DNA from: Neisseria sp. MVDL19-042950
GTDB lineage: Bacteria > Pseudomonadota > Gammaproteobacteria > Burkholderiales > Neisseriaceae
Reading direction: 5' to 3'
DNA length: 64,000 nt
Assembly (NCBI RefSeq): GCF_030504625.1
Contig: NZ_JAUKWH010000002.1
Coordinates: 248,001-312,000 of the forward strand
How positions within the stretch are numbered: the stretch's first letter is position 1; every line of letters starts with the position of its first letter. This document shows, in pieces, positions 18,331 through 27,101 of this stretch. Below the pieces are notes generated by a model. That model was not told the DNA's origin, ran no database searches, and saw only the letters and a list, made by a program, of their open reading frames with translations. Both the position numbers and the translations under genes were made by a program.

Positions 18331-18987
18331 ATGGGACTCGAAATCGGCAAATTAATACTTGCCTTTATGGTACTGATTAACCCGTTTGGCGCATTGTCGA
18401 TTTATTTAGACTTAACCCGTAATCTCAGCACTCGAGAGCGCCGTAAAGTTGCACAATTAGCCTCATTAACGGTCTTGATTGTAATCACAGCATTTACTTT
18501 GACTGGCGGGGTAATTCTAAAGTTGTTGGGTATTAGTGTCGGCTCATTCCAAGTAGGTGGCGGTATTTTGGTATTGTTGATTGCTATTTCTATGATGAAT
18601 GGCGGTAATAATCCGGCCAAGCCGGATGTAGGAACCGAGGAAAGCAATGACATTACTATTCAGCCCAAACAGATGCAAAATATTGCTGCTATTGCAGTAG
18701 TGCCATTAGCTATTCCTATGATGATAGGTCCGGGGGGGATTTCTACGGTTATTATCTATGCGTCGGCGGCTAAAGGTTATTGGGATATTCTTTCTATTCT
18801 TGCTGCAGGCTTAATTATTAGTTTGATTTGCTTTACTGTATTAATGGCTGCAATTAGTGTGAGTAAATGGCTGGGAGATACCGGTTTAACTATTCTTAAC
18901 CGTATCATGGGCATGCTGTTGGCGGCAGTTTCTATTGAAATTATTGTTGCCGGGGTGAAGGGATTGTTTCCGCAACTGGTAGGGTAG
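18331..18987 (+). CDS. MarC-family integral membrane protein
   Basis: A 218-residue protein with about six membrane segments. The N-terminal FMVLINPFGALSIYLDLT and the middle AIAVVPLAIPMMIGPGGISTVI are typical of the MarC/YchE/YhgN family, whose transport role is still unclear. It follows rodA by 29 bases and may be read from the same transcript. A run of seven G occurs at 18732-18738 inside the gene. A strong terminator follows. Confidence 0.85.
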   Translation: MGLEIGKLILAFMVLINPFGALSIYLDLTRNLSTRERRKVAQLASLTVLIVITAFTLTGGVILKLLGISVGSFQVGGGILVLLIAISMMNGGNNPAKPDVGTEESNDITIQPKQMQNIAAIAVVPLAIPMMIGPGGISTVIIYASAAKGYWDILSILAAGLIISLICFTVLMAAISVSKWLGDTGLTILNRIMGMLLAAVSIEIIVAGVKGLFPQLVG

Positions 18988-19053
18988 GTTGAAATAATAA
19001 TTTTAATAATTAATAATTTAGTAGTGCCCTAAATACAAACGTTTATCCATATA

Positions 19054-19096
19054 ATATACAAAATACCCGGCTCCAGAGCCGGGTATTTTGTATATA
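19054..19096. terminator. Long perfect bidirectional terminator
   Basis: ACAAAATACCCGGCTC and GAGCCGGGTATTTTGT pair almost without a loop, with flanking A/T runs on both sides. It lies between convergent marC-family and mltD genes and can end both transcripts. Confidence 0.9.
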
Positions 19097-19123
19097 TCAA
19101 AGCTTATGATGAAATTGAAATAA

Positions 19124-21232
19124 TCAGCTTCCCATGAGTTTCAAGCGTTGGCCTGGGGTAACTGAACGGGTGTTACGATTCCAGCGACGGATATCATTAA
19201 CATCAACATTAAAGCGAGTGGCAATAGTATTTAACGTATCGCCTTTACGTACAGTATAGGACACATTACGTACAGTATTACGTTGCACAGGAGCTGCTGT
19301 AACTTTCAAAAGTTGACCCTTGCGGATACTGTTGCCCTTGATATTATTTACAGTAATCAAGTCAGCTACGCTCAAGTTATAGCGTTGGGAGATATTGAAT
19401 AAAGTATCACCTGCAGCTACACGATGGGTAGTCGCCGATGCAACTTGTTGTGCCGCAGCATTGGCACGAGCCAAACGTGCTTCGGTACGTTGTTGCTGCT
19501 TGGTTCGGCTAGCAACGATACGGTCAATTCTCGCTTTAGTAACAGTTTCTTCTTCCAATTGAGTAAGCGTATTTCTAATACGATCAATAGCATTAATACG
19601 ATCTTGTTCAGTATCATTCACTAAAGCCATTAATGCATCTTCAGAAGATTCAGCGGCTACCGGAGAGCGGTTAGGCAATGATAAAGGCTCAGATATTGCC
19701 AGATCTATAGGTTCAGATGGAGTAGGTTCAGGAGCCGGTGCTGCTGATGTTTGAGTAGGCAATGGCAGGGGTTCTGCTACAGCCAATACGCTTTCCTGAA
19801 TATTTTTAATTTCAGTTTTATTTGTTACTGCAACAGCCGAATTTTCAGGAGCTGCATTTTTTGCAATGAGAGATGCAGCTATAGAGATCGGAGCAGAAGA
19901 AGCAGTGATACGGGTTTCAGGAGAAGCCTTTGGTTTATTTGATAAGATTGCAATTGGAGCCGATTTAGATTCGGATAGCTTGATATCATTGGCTGCGAGA
20001 GTAGTGCGGCCAACAGCATATTGCAGTGATGCAGTATTTTCGCGATAGCTATCAGGAGTGAGATTGTTATTTCCACCTGCACGAACATAATTAAAACCGT
20101 TGTTTTTTTTGGTGCTACCTTTTGCAACCAATAGATTGCGTCCGTTAGCTAAAGAATTTCGGCTTGTATTATTCAGCCGCTTGAGCTCTGCAACACTCAT
20201 ACCCGCTTCGGCAGCAATTTTGCTTAACTTGGTTTTTCCGCCTGCTGTGTATAAATCCCAAGAAATCAAAGTCTCAGGTTTGGCATTGCGGTAATTTTTC
20301 TCGAATGTAGAGGTTGCATGAACAGGCAGCAACAGTTTACGGTTTGCTTTGGGAACAAACACAGGAGCATTGAATGCAGGATTGAGAGCTAAAAATTCAC
20401 TTTCGCTAATATTGGCTAGACGGGCGATTGCACTTGTATCAATCGGCTTGTCAATGCTAATGGTTTTAAAGTAGGGTTTGTTCTCAATTTCACTTAACCC
20501 CATACCGAAAGCTTGCGGGTTTTTTACGATATTGCGAACGGCCAACAGTTTGGGTACATAATTGCGGGTTTCCGCAGGCATACGCAAATTCTCATACACG
20601 GGAGCCAAGCCTTGGGCTCGTGCACGGTTGATAGCGCGGCTTACGTTGCCTTCGCCCCAGTTGTACGCGGCCAGAGCTAATGACCAGTCCCCAAACATGC
20701 GGTGGAGATATTCGAGATAATTTAGTGCGGCATTGGTAGCTGCATAAACATCATGACGGCCGTCGTATAAGGCGGTACGTTCCAAACCAAAATGGCGGCC
20801 GGTAGCAGGCATAAATTGCCATAAACCGGATGCGCCGACATGTGATTTGGCTTTGGTAATAAATGCGCTTTCAATAAAGGGCAGCAATGCAATTTCGGCA
20901 GGCATATTGCGTTTTTTAACTTCGTTCGCAATATGGTACATGTAGGGTTTGCTGCGATTGATTGTGCGGTCGAAATAAGCGCGACCTGCAGAGAACTTGC
21001 TCTCATGGCGACGTACAAGCTCAGAATTGACTTCAGCCATGCGGAAATCTTTACGCATGGCACTCCACAAGCTGCCGGATGCGAGGTTTTTTTGTTCTTG
21101 GTCGAGCAGTGATGAGTTCAAGCGCATCATCGCCATCCCTACTTGGTTGGAAGGAGCGGCGTGGCTATATGCCGCGCCTGAAACCGCCGATACGCCGGTA
21201 ACGGCTAAGGCTATAGATTTTAATTTGGCCAT
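19124..21232 (-). CDS. mltD: Membrane-bound-type lytic murein transglycosylase D with LysM domains
   Basis: A 702-residue exported enzyme that cleaves peptidoglycan glycan strands. Residues 1-26 are a signal peptide. The lytic domain follows, with the catalytic E121 in PFIESAF and GASGLWQFMPATG at 133-145. A divergent LysM lies near 320-370, and clear LysM repeats lie at 602-644 and 658-700. Between them is a long serine/alanine/proline-rich linker. Unlike E. coli MltD there is no lipobox cysteine, so a soluble periplasmic protein is predicted. It is divergent from a YafS-like methyltransferase gene, recalling the mltD-gloB-yafS neighbourhood of enterobacteria. Confidence 0.9.
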   Translation of the reverse strand: MAKLKSIALAVTGVSAVSGAAYSHAAPSNQVGMAMMRLNSSLLDQEQKNLASGSLWSAMRKDFRMAEVNSELVRRHESKFSAGRAYFDRTINRSKPYMYHIANEVKKRNMPAEIALLPFIESAFITKAKSHVGASGLWQFMPATGRHFGLERTALYDGRHDVYAATNAALNYLEYLHRMFGDWSLALAAYNWGEGNVSRAINRARAQGLAPVYENLRMPAETRNYVPKLLAVRNIVKNPQAFGMGLSEIENKPYFKTISIDKPIDTSAIARLANISESEFLALNPAFNAPVFVPKANRKLLLPVHATSTFEKNYRNAKPETLISWDLYTAGGKTKLSKIAAEAGMSVAELKRLNNTSRNSLANGRNLLVAKGSTKKNNGFNYVRAGGNNNLTPDSYRENTASLQYAVGRTTLAANDIKLSESKSAPIAILSNKPKASPETRITASSAPISIAASLIAKNAAPENSAVAVTNKTEIKNIQESVLAVAEPLPLPTQTSAAPAPEPTPSEPIDLAISEPLSLPNRSPVAAESSEDALMALVNDTEQDRINAIDRIRNTLTQLEEETVTKARIDRIVASRTKQQQRTEARLARANAAAQQVASATTHRVAAGDTLFNISQRYNLSVADLITVNNIKGNSIRKGQLLKVTAAPVQRNTVRNVSYTVRKGDTLNTIATRFNVDVNDIRRWNRNTRSVTPGQRLKLMGS

Positions 21233-21432
21233 AGTCTTGAAATATACTGTTAATAGTGATTTTGAATGTAATGGATAGTAATGTCTGAATGAAATATCGT
21301 CAAGATGTTACTAAAAAAAATATTTGAAATAATTTAAATGTTTACTATGTAAATCATGCCGTATGAAAAGATTTTTTACGGTATAAATTTATGGCGGTAT
21401 GATTATATATTTTGAAAAATAGGCTAAATTAT

Positions 21433-22116
21433 ATGGCGGGCAAGGTTTTTGAGAAATGGTTTACGGATACTCCAGTAGGGCGCTATACCGCACATCAGGA
21501 GCGTTGTTTTTTTTCACACAGTTTGAAAAGCATTCAAGCCAATACGACAGTTCAGACCGGAATGGCCGAATGGCTTGTGCCGTCTGAAAATACGATATGT
21601 ATAGGACGCGATGTTTTCATGGAGACATCGGCGTTCGCTTGGGAAGACGAATCGATTGATTTGCTATTGATGCCTCATGCGCAGGAATGTTGCGTTGAAC
21701 CTGAAATTTTGGCAATAGAGGCATTCCGCGTTTTAAAGCCGGAAGGGAAAATCGTGCTTACGGGATTCAACCCTCATTCATTATGGCATTTCAGCCGTTG
21801 GTTCGACGGCAACAGGCTTCCTGAAAAACGAAAATGCCGCTCGTTGCACCAAGTGAAACAACAATTCAAATCGTTGGGGTTTGAAATAGAGGGAGGGCAA
21901 TTCATGGTGTATGTGCCTCCCGTAAATCATGAAACTGCATTGAAATGGTTGGGCTTTATGGAGTTGGCAGGAAACCGCTGGTGGCCTGCAGGTGCGGCGG
22001 TTTATGGTTTGGTTTTGGTGAAACGGGTAGTAGGTGTGCGGCCTTTGCAGGAGTATGAGCAGGTGCTGGAAAGTGAAGGTGAAGTAGCTTTGGGCATCGC
22101 CAAATTGAAACTATAA
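21433..22116 (+). CDS. Class I SAM-dependent methyltransferase (YafS-like)
   Basis: A protein of about 227 residues with a methyltransferase core. The glycine-rich motif is degenerate; the stretch ESIDLLLMPHAQE followed by EAFRVLKPEGKIVLTGFNPHS is the clearest part and resembles YafS-type proteins next to rnhA and mltD in other bacteria. The substrate is unknown. I prefer the ATG at 21433; an in-frame TTG at 21412 would add seven residues. It is divergent from mltD and ends before an inverted DUS pair. Confidence 0.75.
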   Translation: MAGKVFEKWFTDTPVGRYTAHQERCFFSHSLKSIQANTTVQTGMAEWLVPSENTICIGRDVFMETSAFAWEDESIDLLLMPHAQECCVEPEILAIEAFRVLKPEGKIVLTGFNPHSLWHFSRWFDGNRLPEKRKCRSLHQVKQQFKSLGFEIEGGQFMVYVPPVNHETALKWLGFMELAGNRWWPAGAAVYGLVLVKRVVGVRPLQEYEQVLESEGEVALGIAKLKL

Positions 22117-22130
22117 CAACCGGTAGTTTA

Positions 22131-22166
22131 AAAGGCCGTCTGAAAGTTTTCAGACGGCCTTTTTTA
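22131..22166. terminator. Inverted DUS pair, bidirectional terminator
   Basis: AAAGGCCGTCTGAAAG pairs with TTTCAGACGGCCTTTT, followed by a T run. It separates convergent genes for the methyltransferase (+) and the DUF456 protein (-). Confidence 0.85.
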
Positions 22167-22170
22167 AAAT

Positions 22171-22659
22171 TTAAAACAGGCTGACAATACCTAAAACAGC
22201 CAGTGTCAAAATAATGGTAAGCGCGCAACCGACTTTGGCCACCACTCCGATAATAAAACCGATAAACGTGCCGATACTTACTTTTCCGGCCGACCATAAA
22301 TCTTTACGTGCCCAGAACTCTCCGAGGGCTGCACCGATTAAGGGGCCGAGCAGCAGACCGGGCAGTGAGAAAAATGCACCGACAATGCCTCCGAAAAATG
22401 CTCCCCAAATGGCTGTTTTGCTTGCTCCGGTAAATTTGGCACCCAACATGCCCGCTACATAGTCTAAAGCCATGCCTGCGGCAGCAACGACTCCCAAAAA
22501 AATCAGCGTGCCGGTGCCGATGATTTGATAATCGCCTACATAGGCAAGTATCCAAGCGCCTGCAAACATTAGTCCCAAGCCGGGAATGGCCGGATAAATT
22601 GTGCCGAGCAAACCGGCCAGCAAAGCAATCAGACCGAGAATAATTAAAATGGTGGTCAT
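22171..22659 (-). CDS. DUF456 family membrane protein
   Basis: A 162-residue very hydrophobic protein rich in glycine, with about four or five membrane segments. PAIPGLGLMFAGAW and GAFFGGIVGAFFSLPG fit the DUF456 family, whose function is not known. AAGGA precedes the ATG at 22657-22659; a longer reading to 22686 has no better site. The gene stands alone, following ttcA in the same direction. Confidence 0.8.
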   Translation of the reverse strand: MTTILIILGLIALLAGLLGTIYPAIPGLGLMFAGAWILAYVGDYQIIGTGTLIFLGVVAAAGMALDYVAGMLGAKFTGASKTAIWGAFFGGIVGAFFSLPGLLLGPLIGAALGEFWARKDLWSAGKVSIGTFIGFIIGVVAKVGCALTIILTLAVLGIVSLF

Positions 22660-22755
22660 GTAAGTTGTCCTTATTTCAAAAGGCAAAGCGGATGAGTGAA
22701 TGATATTTTGGGCAAGGTCGGATAAAAGTCAAATCTCTTAAGGCGCTTTTGATCT

Positions 22756-23703
22756 TCACTCTTTCGGTTTGCTTGCCAAAATATTGATGACTTTTTTCGG
22801 AGTAGGCATTTCCACCCTGATTTCATTGTTATCGTCTTCGAGGCCGTCTGAAAAGCGTTGGGGCACGGTTTCGCGGTCGAAGGCCAAATCACCGCCGTGT
22901 TTCAATTTCTGCCCGCGTTGCAGGCCGGCAAAGTCAAACAATTCGGTATCGGCCAAATGCGACGGCACGACATTCTGCATGGCCGAAAACATAGATTCGA
23001 TGCGGCCAGGAAAACGTTTATCCCAATCTTGCAGCATTTCTTTGATCACTTGGCGTTGCAGGTTGGGCTGCGAGCCGCATAGGTTGCAAGGAATGATCGG
23101 AAACTGCTTCAATTCTGCGTAGCGTTCCAAATCTTTTTCCTTAACATAGGCAAGCGGGCGGATTACGATATGTTCGCCGTTGTCGCTTACGAGCTTGGGC
23201 GGCATCGCTTTGAGTTTGCCGCCGTAAAACATGTTCAGAAACAAGGTTTGCAAAATATCATCGCGGTGATGGCCGAGTGCAATTTTGGTGCAGCCGATCT
23301 CTTTGGCTACGCGATACAGCACGCCGCGGCGTAAACGGCTGCACAGCGAGCAAGTGGTTTTACCTTCTTCGATAACGCGCTTAACCACGGAATAAGTGTC
23401 TTCTTCGACGATTTTATAAGGAACGCCGATGCTTTCGAGGTATTCGGGCAGAACATGCTCTGGAAAACCGGGCTGTTTTTGATCGAGGTTTACGGCAATC
23501 AGCTCGAAATCAACTGGCGCGCTGGCTTGCAATTGCCGCAAGATGTCGAGAAGGGCGTAGCTGTCTTTGCCGCCGGAAAGGCAAACCATGATTTTGTCGC
23601 CGTCTTCAATCATATTGAAGTCATTGATGGCATCACCGACGGCATGGCGCAGACGTTTGTTTAATTTATTGTTTTCGAATTCGTGTTTTGATTTTTTAGA
23701 CAT
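22756..23703 (-). CDS. ttcA: tRNA 2-thiocytidine biosynthesis protein TtcA
   Basis: A 315-residue tRNA-modifying ATPase that puts sulfur on cytidine 32. The PP-loop CLSGGKDS is near residue 40. The two CXXC motifs that hold the Fe-S cluster are CSLC and CNLC in the middle of the protein. Sulfur comes from IscS, whose gene is also in this window. I chose the ATG at 23701-23703 (MSKKSKHEF); the longer reading has no family support. An in-frame DUS encodes RFSDGLED near the C-terminus. Confidence 0.94.
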   Translation of the reverse strand: MSKKSKHEFENNKLNKRLRHAVGDAINDFNMIEDGDKIMVCLSGGKDSYALLDILRQLQASAPVDFELIAVNLDQKQPGFPEHVLPEYLESIGVPYKIVEEDTYSVVKRVIEEGKTTCSLCSRLRRGVLYRVAKEIGCTKIALGHHRDDILQTLFLNMFYGGKLKAMPPKLVSDNGEHIVIRPLAYVKEKDLERYAELKQFPIIPCNLCGSQPNLQRQVIKEMLQDWDKRFPGRIESMFSAMQNVVPSHLADTELFDFAGLQRGQKLKHGGDLAFDRETVPQRFSDGLEDDNNEIRVEMPTPKKVINILASKPKE

Positions 23704-23842
23704 TTCGGTAAAGCAGGGCAAACGGATAGGAAAGGGCAGAATTGTACCTGAAAACTTTCCGGTAATGTTCGGCATCCATTTGCAGGCCGTCTGAAAAATG
23801 ACAGCCCCTGTGAATATAAGCTAGAATGGTTTAACAATTGTA

Positions 23843-24592
23843 ATGACAATGCAATCAGGCATGAATCACTTTTCTTTCAATATAGTAGGTTGGCGGGCGG
23901 TTAGCCGTTATTTTTCCGAACGCGCACAATGGCAGGCATGGGTTTCAGACGGCCTGACCGGTGATGAAACCGAATACAAACCGGCGCTTTCATTTTTACC
24001 GGCGATGCAGCGCCGGAGATTGGGCGCATCTGCACGGCTGATGTTTGACGCTGCGTGGGCGTTGGCGGAGCAGACTGAAAACTGTCCGTTGGTATTTGCT
24101 TCGCACGACGGCGAATTGAACCGCAGTTTCGAGTTGTGGCTGGCTTTATTGAAAGAAGGCGACGTATCGCCGACCTCGTTCGGCTTGTCGGTGCATAATG
24201 CGCTGGCCGGGCAATGGTCGATGTTGCGCGGCGATATGAGTGAAAATACCGCTTTATCGGTACAGCTTGACGGCTTGGAAACCGCTTTGGCCGAAGCATA
24301 TGCGCTATTGTGTGAAGGAGCGGAACAGGTGTTGGTTGTTTTGGCAGACGAGCCGCTGAAACCCGAATATACGGTTGAAGCCAAACGCGCGCCGTTTCCT
24401 TATGCTTTGGCAATGCTGCTGGAGAAAGGCGGGGACTATACCGTGTCGATGATGCCGTCTGAAAACAACTGTTTGCAGCCGGTCAAGCAATATTACGGTG
24501 CTTTAGATTGGATACGTTTCATGCTTTCAGACGGCCTCGAGCATACTCAGAACTACGGTTCCCGCCGCTGGCTGTGGCAGAAGCGGAAATGA
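23843..24592 (+). CDS. Beta-ketoacyl synthase-like chain length factor of an aryl polyene cluster (ApeC-like)
   Basis: A 249-residue protein like the chain length factors that pair with ketosynthases in aryl polyene type II polyketide synthesis. Residues about 30-140 resemble the N-terminal half of a ketosynthase (LSFLPAMQRRRLGASARL ... LVFASHDGELNRS). The active-site cysteine is absent, as expected for such a partner. It is the first gene of a plus-strand series of overlapping genes, and its matching ketosynthase is probably the one at 53853-55061. Alternative starts at codons 3 or 7 are possible. Confidence 0.85.
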   Translation: MTMQSGMNHFSFNIVGWRAVSRYFSERAQWQAWVSDGLTGDETEYKPALSFLPAMQRRRLGASARLMFDAAWALAEQTENCPLVFASHDGELNRSFELWLALLKEGDVSPTSFGLSVHNALAGQWSMLRGDMSENTALSVQLDGLETALAEAYALLCEGAEQVLVVLADEPLKPEYTVEAKRAPFPYALAMLLEKGGDYTVSMMPSENNCLQPVKQYYGALDWIRFMLSDGLEHTQNYGSRRWLWQKRK

Positions 24593-25347
24593 ACAGTTTG
24601 AATTGGTTGCGCCGCTTTCTGGCCACGCTGTTCGGTTTCGTGCTTTTCGGCGTGGCCGGAGTGATGTTTAAAATCGTTTTACTGCCTTATACGTTGAAAA
24701 GCACCAAAGGCGATATCGGAAGGCAGCTGAAAGCACGGCGGCTGGTGGGGAGTATTTGGAAAATTTTTGTGCGTTATGCCCAAATTTCCGGTGTGTTGGA
24801 TGTGAAATTCGACGGCTTGGAAAAACTCGGCAGACCGGGGCAGTTGGTATTGGCAAACCATCCGTCGTTATTGGACGTAGTATTGTTGATCAGCCATGTA
24901 CCGCAGTTGAACTGCATCGTAAAAAAAGATTTATTGAACAACCCCGCCATGAAAAGCCCGATTCTCGCCGCAGGTTATATTCCCAACGATGAATCCATGG
25001 AAATGCTGGACGAAGTGGATGCCGTATTCAAAAGCGGCCAAAGCCTGCTGATTTTTCCCGAAGGCACGCGCACAAAGTGGGACGGAAAAATCAAACTGCA
25101 TCGCGGCGCAGTATCCATAGGCTTGCGCAGTGCTGTGGTGATTACGCCCGTTTGTATCAAAATGAGTCCGCCGAATTTCAAAAAAGGCCAACCTTGGTAT
25201 AAAATCCCACCACACAAAGTACATTATGAAATTACCGTCGGCGAAGACATCAATCCGCAAGATTGGCTTACCGAAAAACCGCTGCCGATAGCCGCCCGGC
25301 GGTTGAACGATTATTTACAAGACTATTTCACACGGAAAGCAACATGA
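24589..25347 (+). CDS. 1-acyl-glycerol-3-phosphate acyltransferase-like protein (ApeD-like)
   Basis: A 252-residue PlsC-family acyltransferase. The catalytic NHPSLLD motif (HX4D) is followed by FPEGTRTKW. A hydrophobic segment near residues 10-30 should anchor it in the inner membrane. The ATG overlaps the previous stop (ATGA), which sets the start. In aryl polyene clusters this enzyme is thought to help build the lipid to which the polyene is attached. It overlaps the next gene, an acyl carrier protein, in the same way. Confidence 0.88.
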   Translation: MNSLNWLRRFLATLFGFVLFGVAGVMFKIVLLPYTLKSTKGDIGRQLKARRLVGSIWKIFVRYAQISGVLDVKFDGLEKLGRPGQLVLANHPSLLDVVLLISHVPQLNCIVKKDLLNNPAMKSPILAAGYIPNDESMEMLDEVDAVFKSGQSLLIFPEGTRTKWDGKIKLHRGAVSIGLRSAVVITPVCIKMSPPNFKKGQPWYKIPPHKVHYEITVGEDINPQDWLTEKPLPIAARRLNDYLQDYFTRKAT

Positions 25348-25604
25348 GTTTAGAGACACAAATCAAACAACTGATTATCGACAGCTTGGGTTTGGAAGAC
25401 ATCACCGCAGCCGATATCGAAACCGATGCCCCGCTTTTCGGCGACGACGGCTTGGGCTTGGATTCGGTTGACGCTTTGGAATTGGGTTTGGCCGTACAAA
25501 AAGCCTTCGGCTTTCAAATGGACGGCGAACAGCAAAACCTGCGCGAACATTTCGCCAGCGTGCAAACATTGGCCGATTTTGTCCGCAGCCAGCAACAGGC
25601 TTAA
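25344..25604 (+). CDS. Acyl carrier protein 1 of the aryl polyene cluster (ApeE-like)
   Basis: An 86-residue carrier protein. The phosphopantetheine serine is S41 in GLGLDSVDALELGL. The start codon overlaps the stop of the acyltransferase gene. A second carrier follows 12 bases later. A pair of dissimilar ACPs is a hallmark of aryl polyene clusters, where they carry the starter and the growing chain. Confidence 0.9.
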   Translation: MSLETQIKQLIIDSLGLEDITAADIETDAPLFGDDGLGLDSVDALELGLAVQKAFGFQMDGEQQNLREHFASVQTLADFVRSQQQA

Positions 25605-25616
25605 AGGAGCAACGAT

Positions 25617-25865
25617 ATGACAGAACAGGAAATCCGCCAAATCTTGACTGATGCACTGGTTAATCTGTTTGAAATCGAGTCCGAACGCATCCAACCCGAA
25701 ACCAATCTCTATGAAGATTTGGAGATTGACAGCATTGATGCCATCGACCTGATCGATTACATCAAACGTCAAACCGGCCATAAACTGCTGGCGGAAGACT
25801 TCCGCAGCGTACGCACCGTCGAAGACGTTGTACAGGCCGTCTTAAAAAAAAGCACGGCTGAATAA
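25617..25865 (+). CDS. Acyl carrier protein 2 of the aryl polyene cluster (ApeF-like)
   Basis: An 82-residue acidic carrier protein. The modified serine is S39 in DLEIDSIDAIDLIDY. AAAGGAG precedes the ATG, a strong site. It is distinct in sequence from the ACP just upstream, so the two are probably specialised. It ends two bases before the next gene. Confidence 0.9.
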   Translation: MTEQEIRQILTDALVNLFEIESERIQPETNLYEDLEIDSIDAIDLIDYIKRQTGHKLLAEDFRSVRTVEDVVQAVLKKSTAE

Positions 25866-25867
25866 AC

Positions 25868-26407
25868 GTGAAAGCGGCAGGGCAGATACTGCTGAGCCTG
25901 CTCAGCATTGCATACCCGTTGTTGTGGTACTACGGCCGCGACAACGGCGCATTTTTTTGGCTCGCCGCCTTAATGTGCGGCCTTTGGCTGGCCCGTGCCG
26001 TTATCCAGAAAACCCGCGCGCAGCGGGTTGTTTCATTGATATTGGCTGCTTTTTTCGCCGCCGTTCTGCTTTTCAGACGGCCTGACAGCATGTATTGGTA
26101 TCCCGTGGCCGTCAGCGCCTTGATGCTTGCCGTATTCGGCGGCAGCCTCTTTGCCAAACAGACCCTTATCGAACGTCTCGCCCGCCTGCAACATCCCGAT
26201 TTGCCGTCCGAAGGCGTGCGCCATACCCGCCGTGTTACCCAGATTTGGTGCGGCTTTTTTATCCTTAACGGCAGCATTGCCGCTCTGCTTGTATACATAG
26301 AGAAATTCGACTGGTGGGCGCTTTATACGGGGATTGTGTCTTATGTATTGATGGGGCTGCTGTTTGCTGGGGAATGGGTTTATCGGAAAGTGGTCTTGAA
26401 GGGTTGA
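25868..26407 (+). CDS. COG4648-type membrane protein of the aryl polyene cluster (ApeG-like)
   Basis: A 179-residue protein with about five membrane segments and a GTG start two bases after the preceding stop. LFRRPDSMYWYPVAVSALM and the later SIAALLVYIEKFDWWALYTG fit the COG4648 membrane proteins that regularly accompany aryl polyene ligases. Its role is not known. An in-frame DUS encodes LFRRPDS. The cluster is interrupted after this gene by a 195-base spacer and a lipoprotein gene. Confidence 0.8.
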   Translation: MKAAGQILLSLLSIAYPLLWYYGRDNGAFFWLAALMCGLWLARAVIQKTRAQRVVSLILAAFFAAVLLFRRPDSMYWYPVAVSALMLAVFGGSLFAKQTLIERLARLQHPDLPSEGVRHTRRVTQIWCGFFILNGSIAALLVYIEKFDWWALYTGIVSYVLMGLLFAGEWVYRKVVLKG

Positions 26408-26602
26408 AGGCCGTCTGAAAACGAAATTTTTGTCATGATATTTGAAAACCTACAATATCTAGTTGTAGATGTAGCTTAACAAAAAGTGTTGAAAATTTAA
26501 GTTCTCAATTTGCTGCCTAAACGGTAAGTATTTTGGAAAATGGTTTACATTAAAGAAGAAAATGAAAAACTGTTGTTTATTTAATTTGATTGAGGAAACG
26601 TT

Positions 26603-27091
26603 ATGTCTAAACTGAATATTTTATTGGCATTTATCCTAACTGGATGCACTACGACTTCAGGGATTCAACCGATCGAAAAAAGTATATCAAAATTTGATAC
26701 AGCTATGATTTATAAGGGAAAAGAAACCATATTGAATGTTAATGAAAATAAAGATCAGGAATATCGGATTTTTCATCAAGGGGCATCAGGATTTACTCCT
26801 CCAACAGCGATAAGAAATAGTGCAGAAAAAAGAGCAAAAGCCTTTTGTAGTCAGCAAAACAAGGAGATGAAAGCAATTAAAGAAAGAACATCTGTACCAC
26901 CTCATGTTTTAGGGAATTGGCCTAGAATTGAAATTATTTTTATTTGTGTGGAATCAAATCATGCAAATGTAGACAGTTATTCTGATGATAAAAAATATGA
27001 CCAACTAGTAAAATTGAAAAAATTGTTGGATCAAGGCGTACTTTCTGAGCAGGAATTTAATAAAGAAAAAGCAAAAATATTAGGTCATTAG
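26603..27091 (+). CDS. Lipoprotein with C-terminal SHOCT domain, inserted in the aryl polyene cluster
   Basis: A 162-residue protein. A short signal peptide ends in the lipobox LTGC, so C14 should be lipidated. The C-terminal 32 residues (QLVKLKKLLDQGVLSEQEFN) match a SHOCT domain, a short helical module seen at the ends of many proteins. The middle part has two cysteines and no family I recognise. It is much richer in A and T than its neighbours and carries no obvious pigment function, suggesting acquisition. It has GAGG before the ATG and sits 10 bases before the ligase gene. Confidence 0.75.
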   Translation: MSKLNILLAFILTGCTTTSGIQPIEKSISKFDTAMIYKGKETILNVNENKDQEYRIFHQGASGFTPPTAIRNSAEKRAKAFCSQQNKEMKAIKERTSVPPHVLGNWPRIEIIFICVESNHANVDSYSDDKKYDQLVKLKKLLDQGVLSEQEFNKEKAKILGH

Positions 27092-27101
27092 CAAAAATAT
27101 T

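Noticed and set aside
21433-22116. Methyltransferase gene considered as ApeB of the aryl polyene cluster
   Set aside because: It is separated from the cluster by two unrelated minus-strand genes and resembles the YafS type next to mltD more closely.
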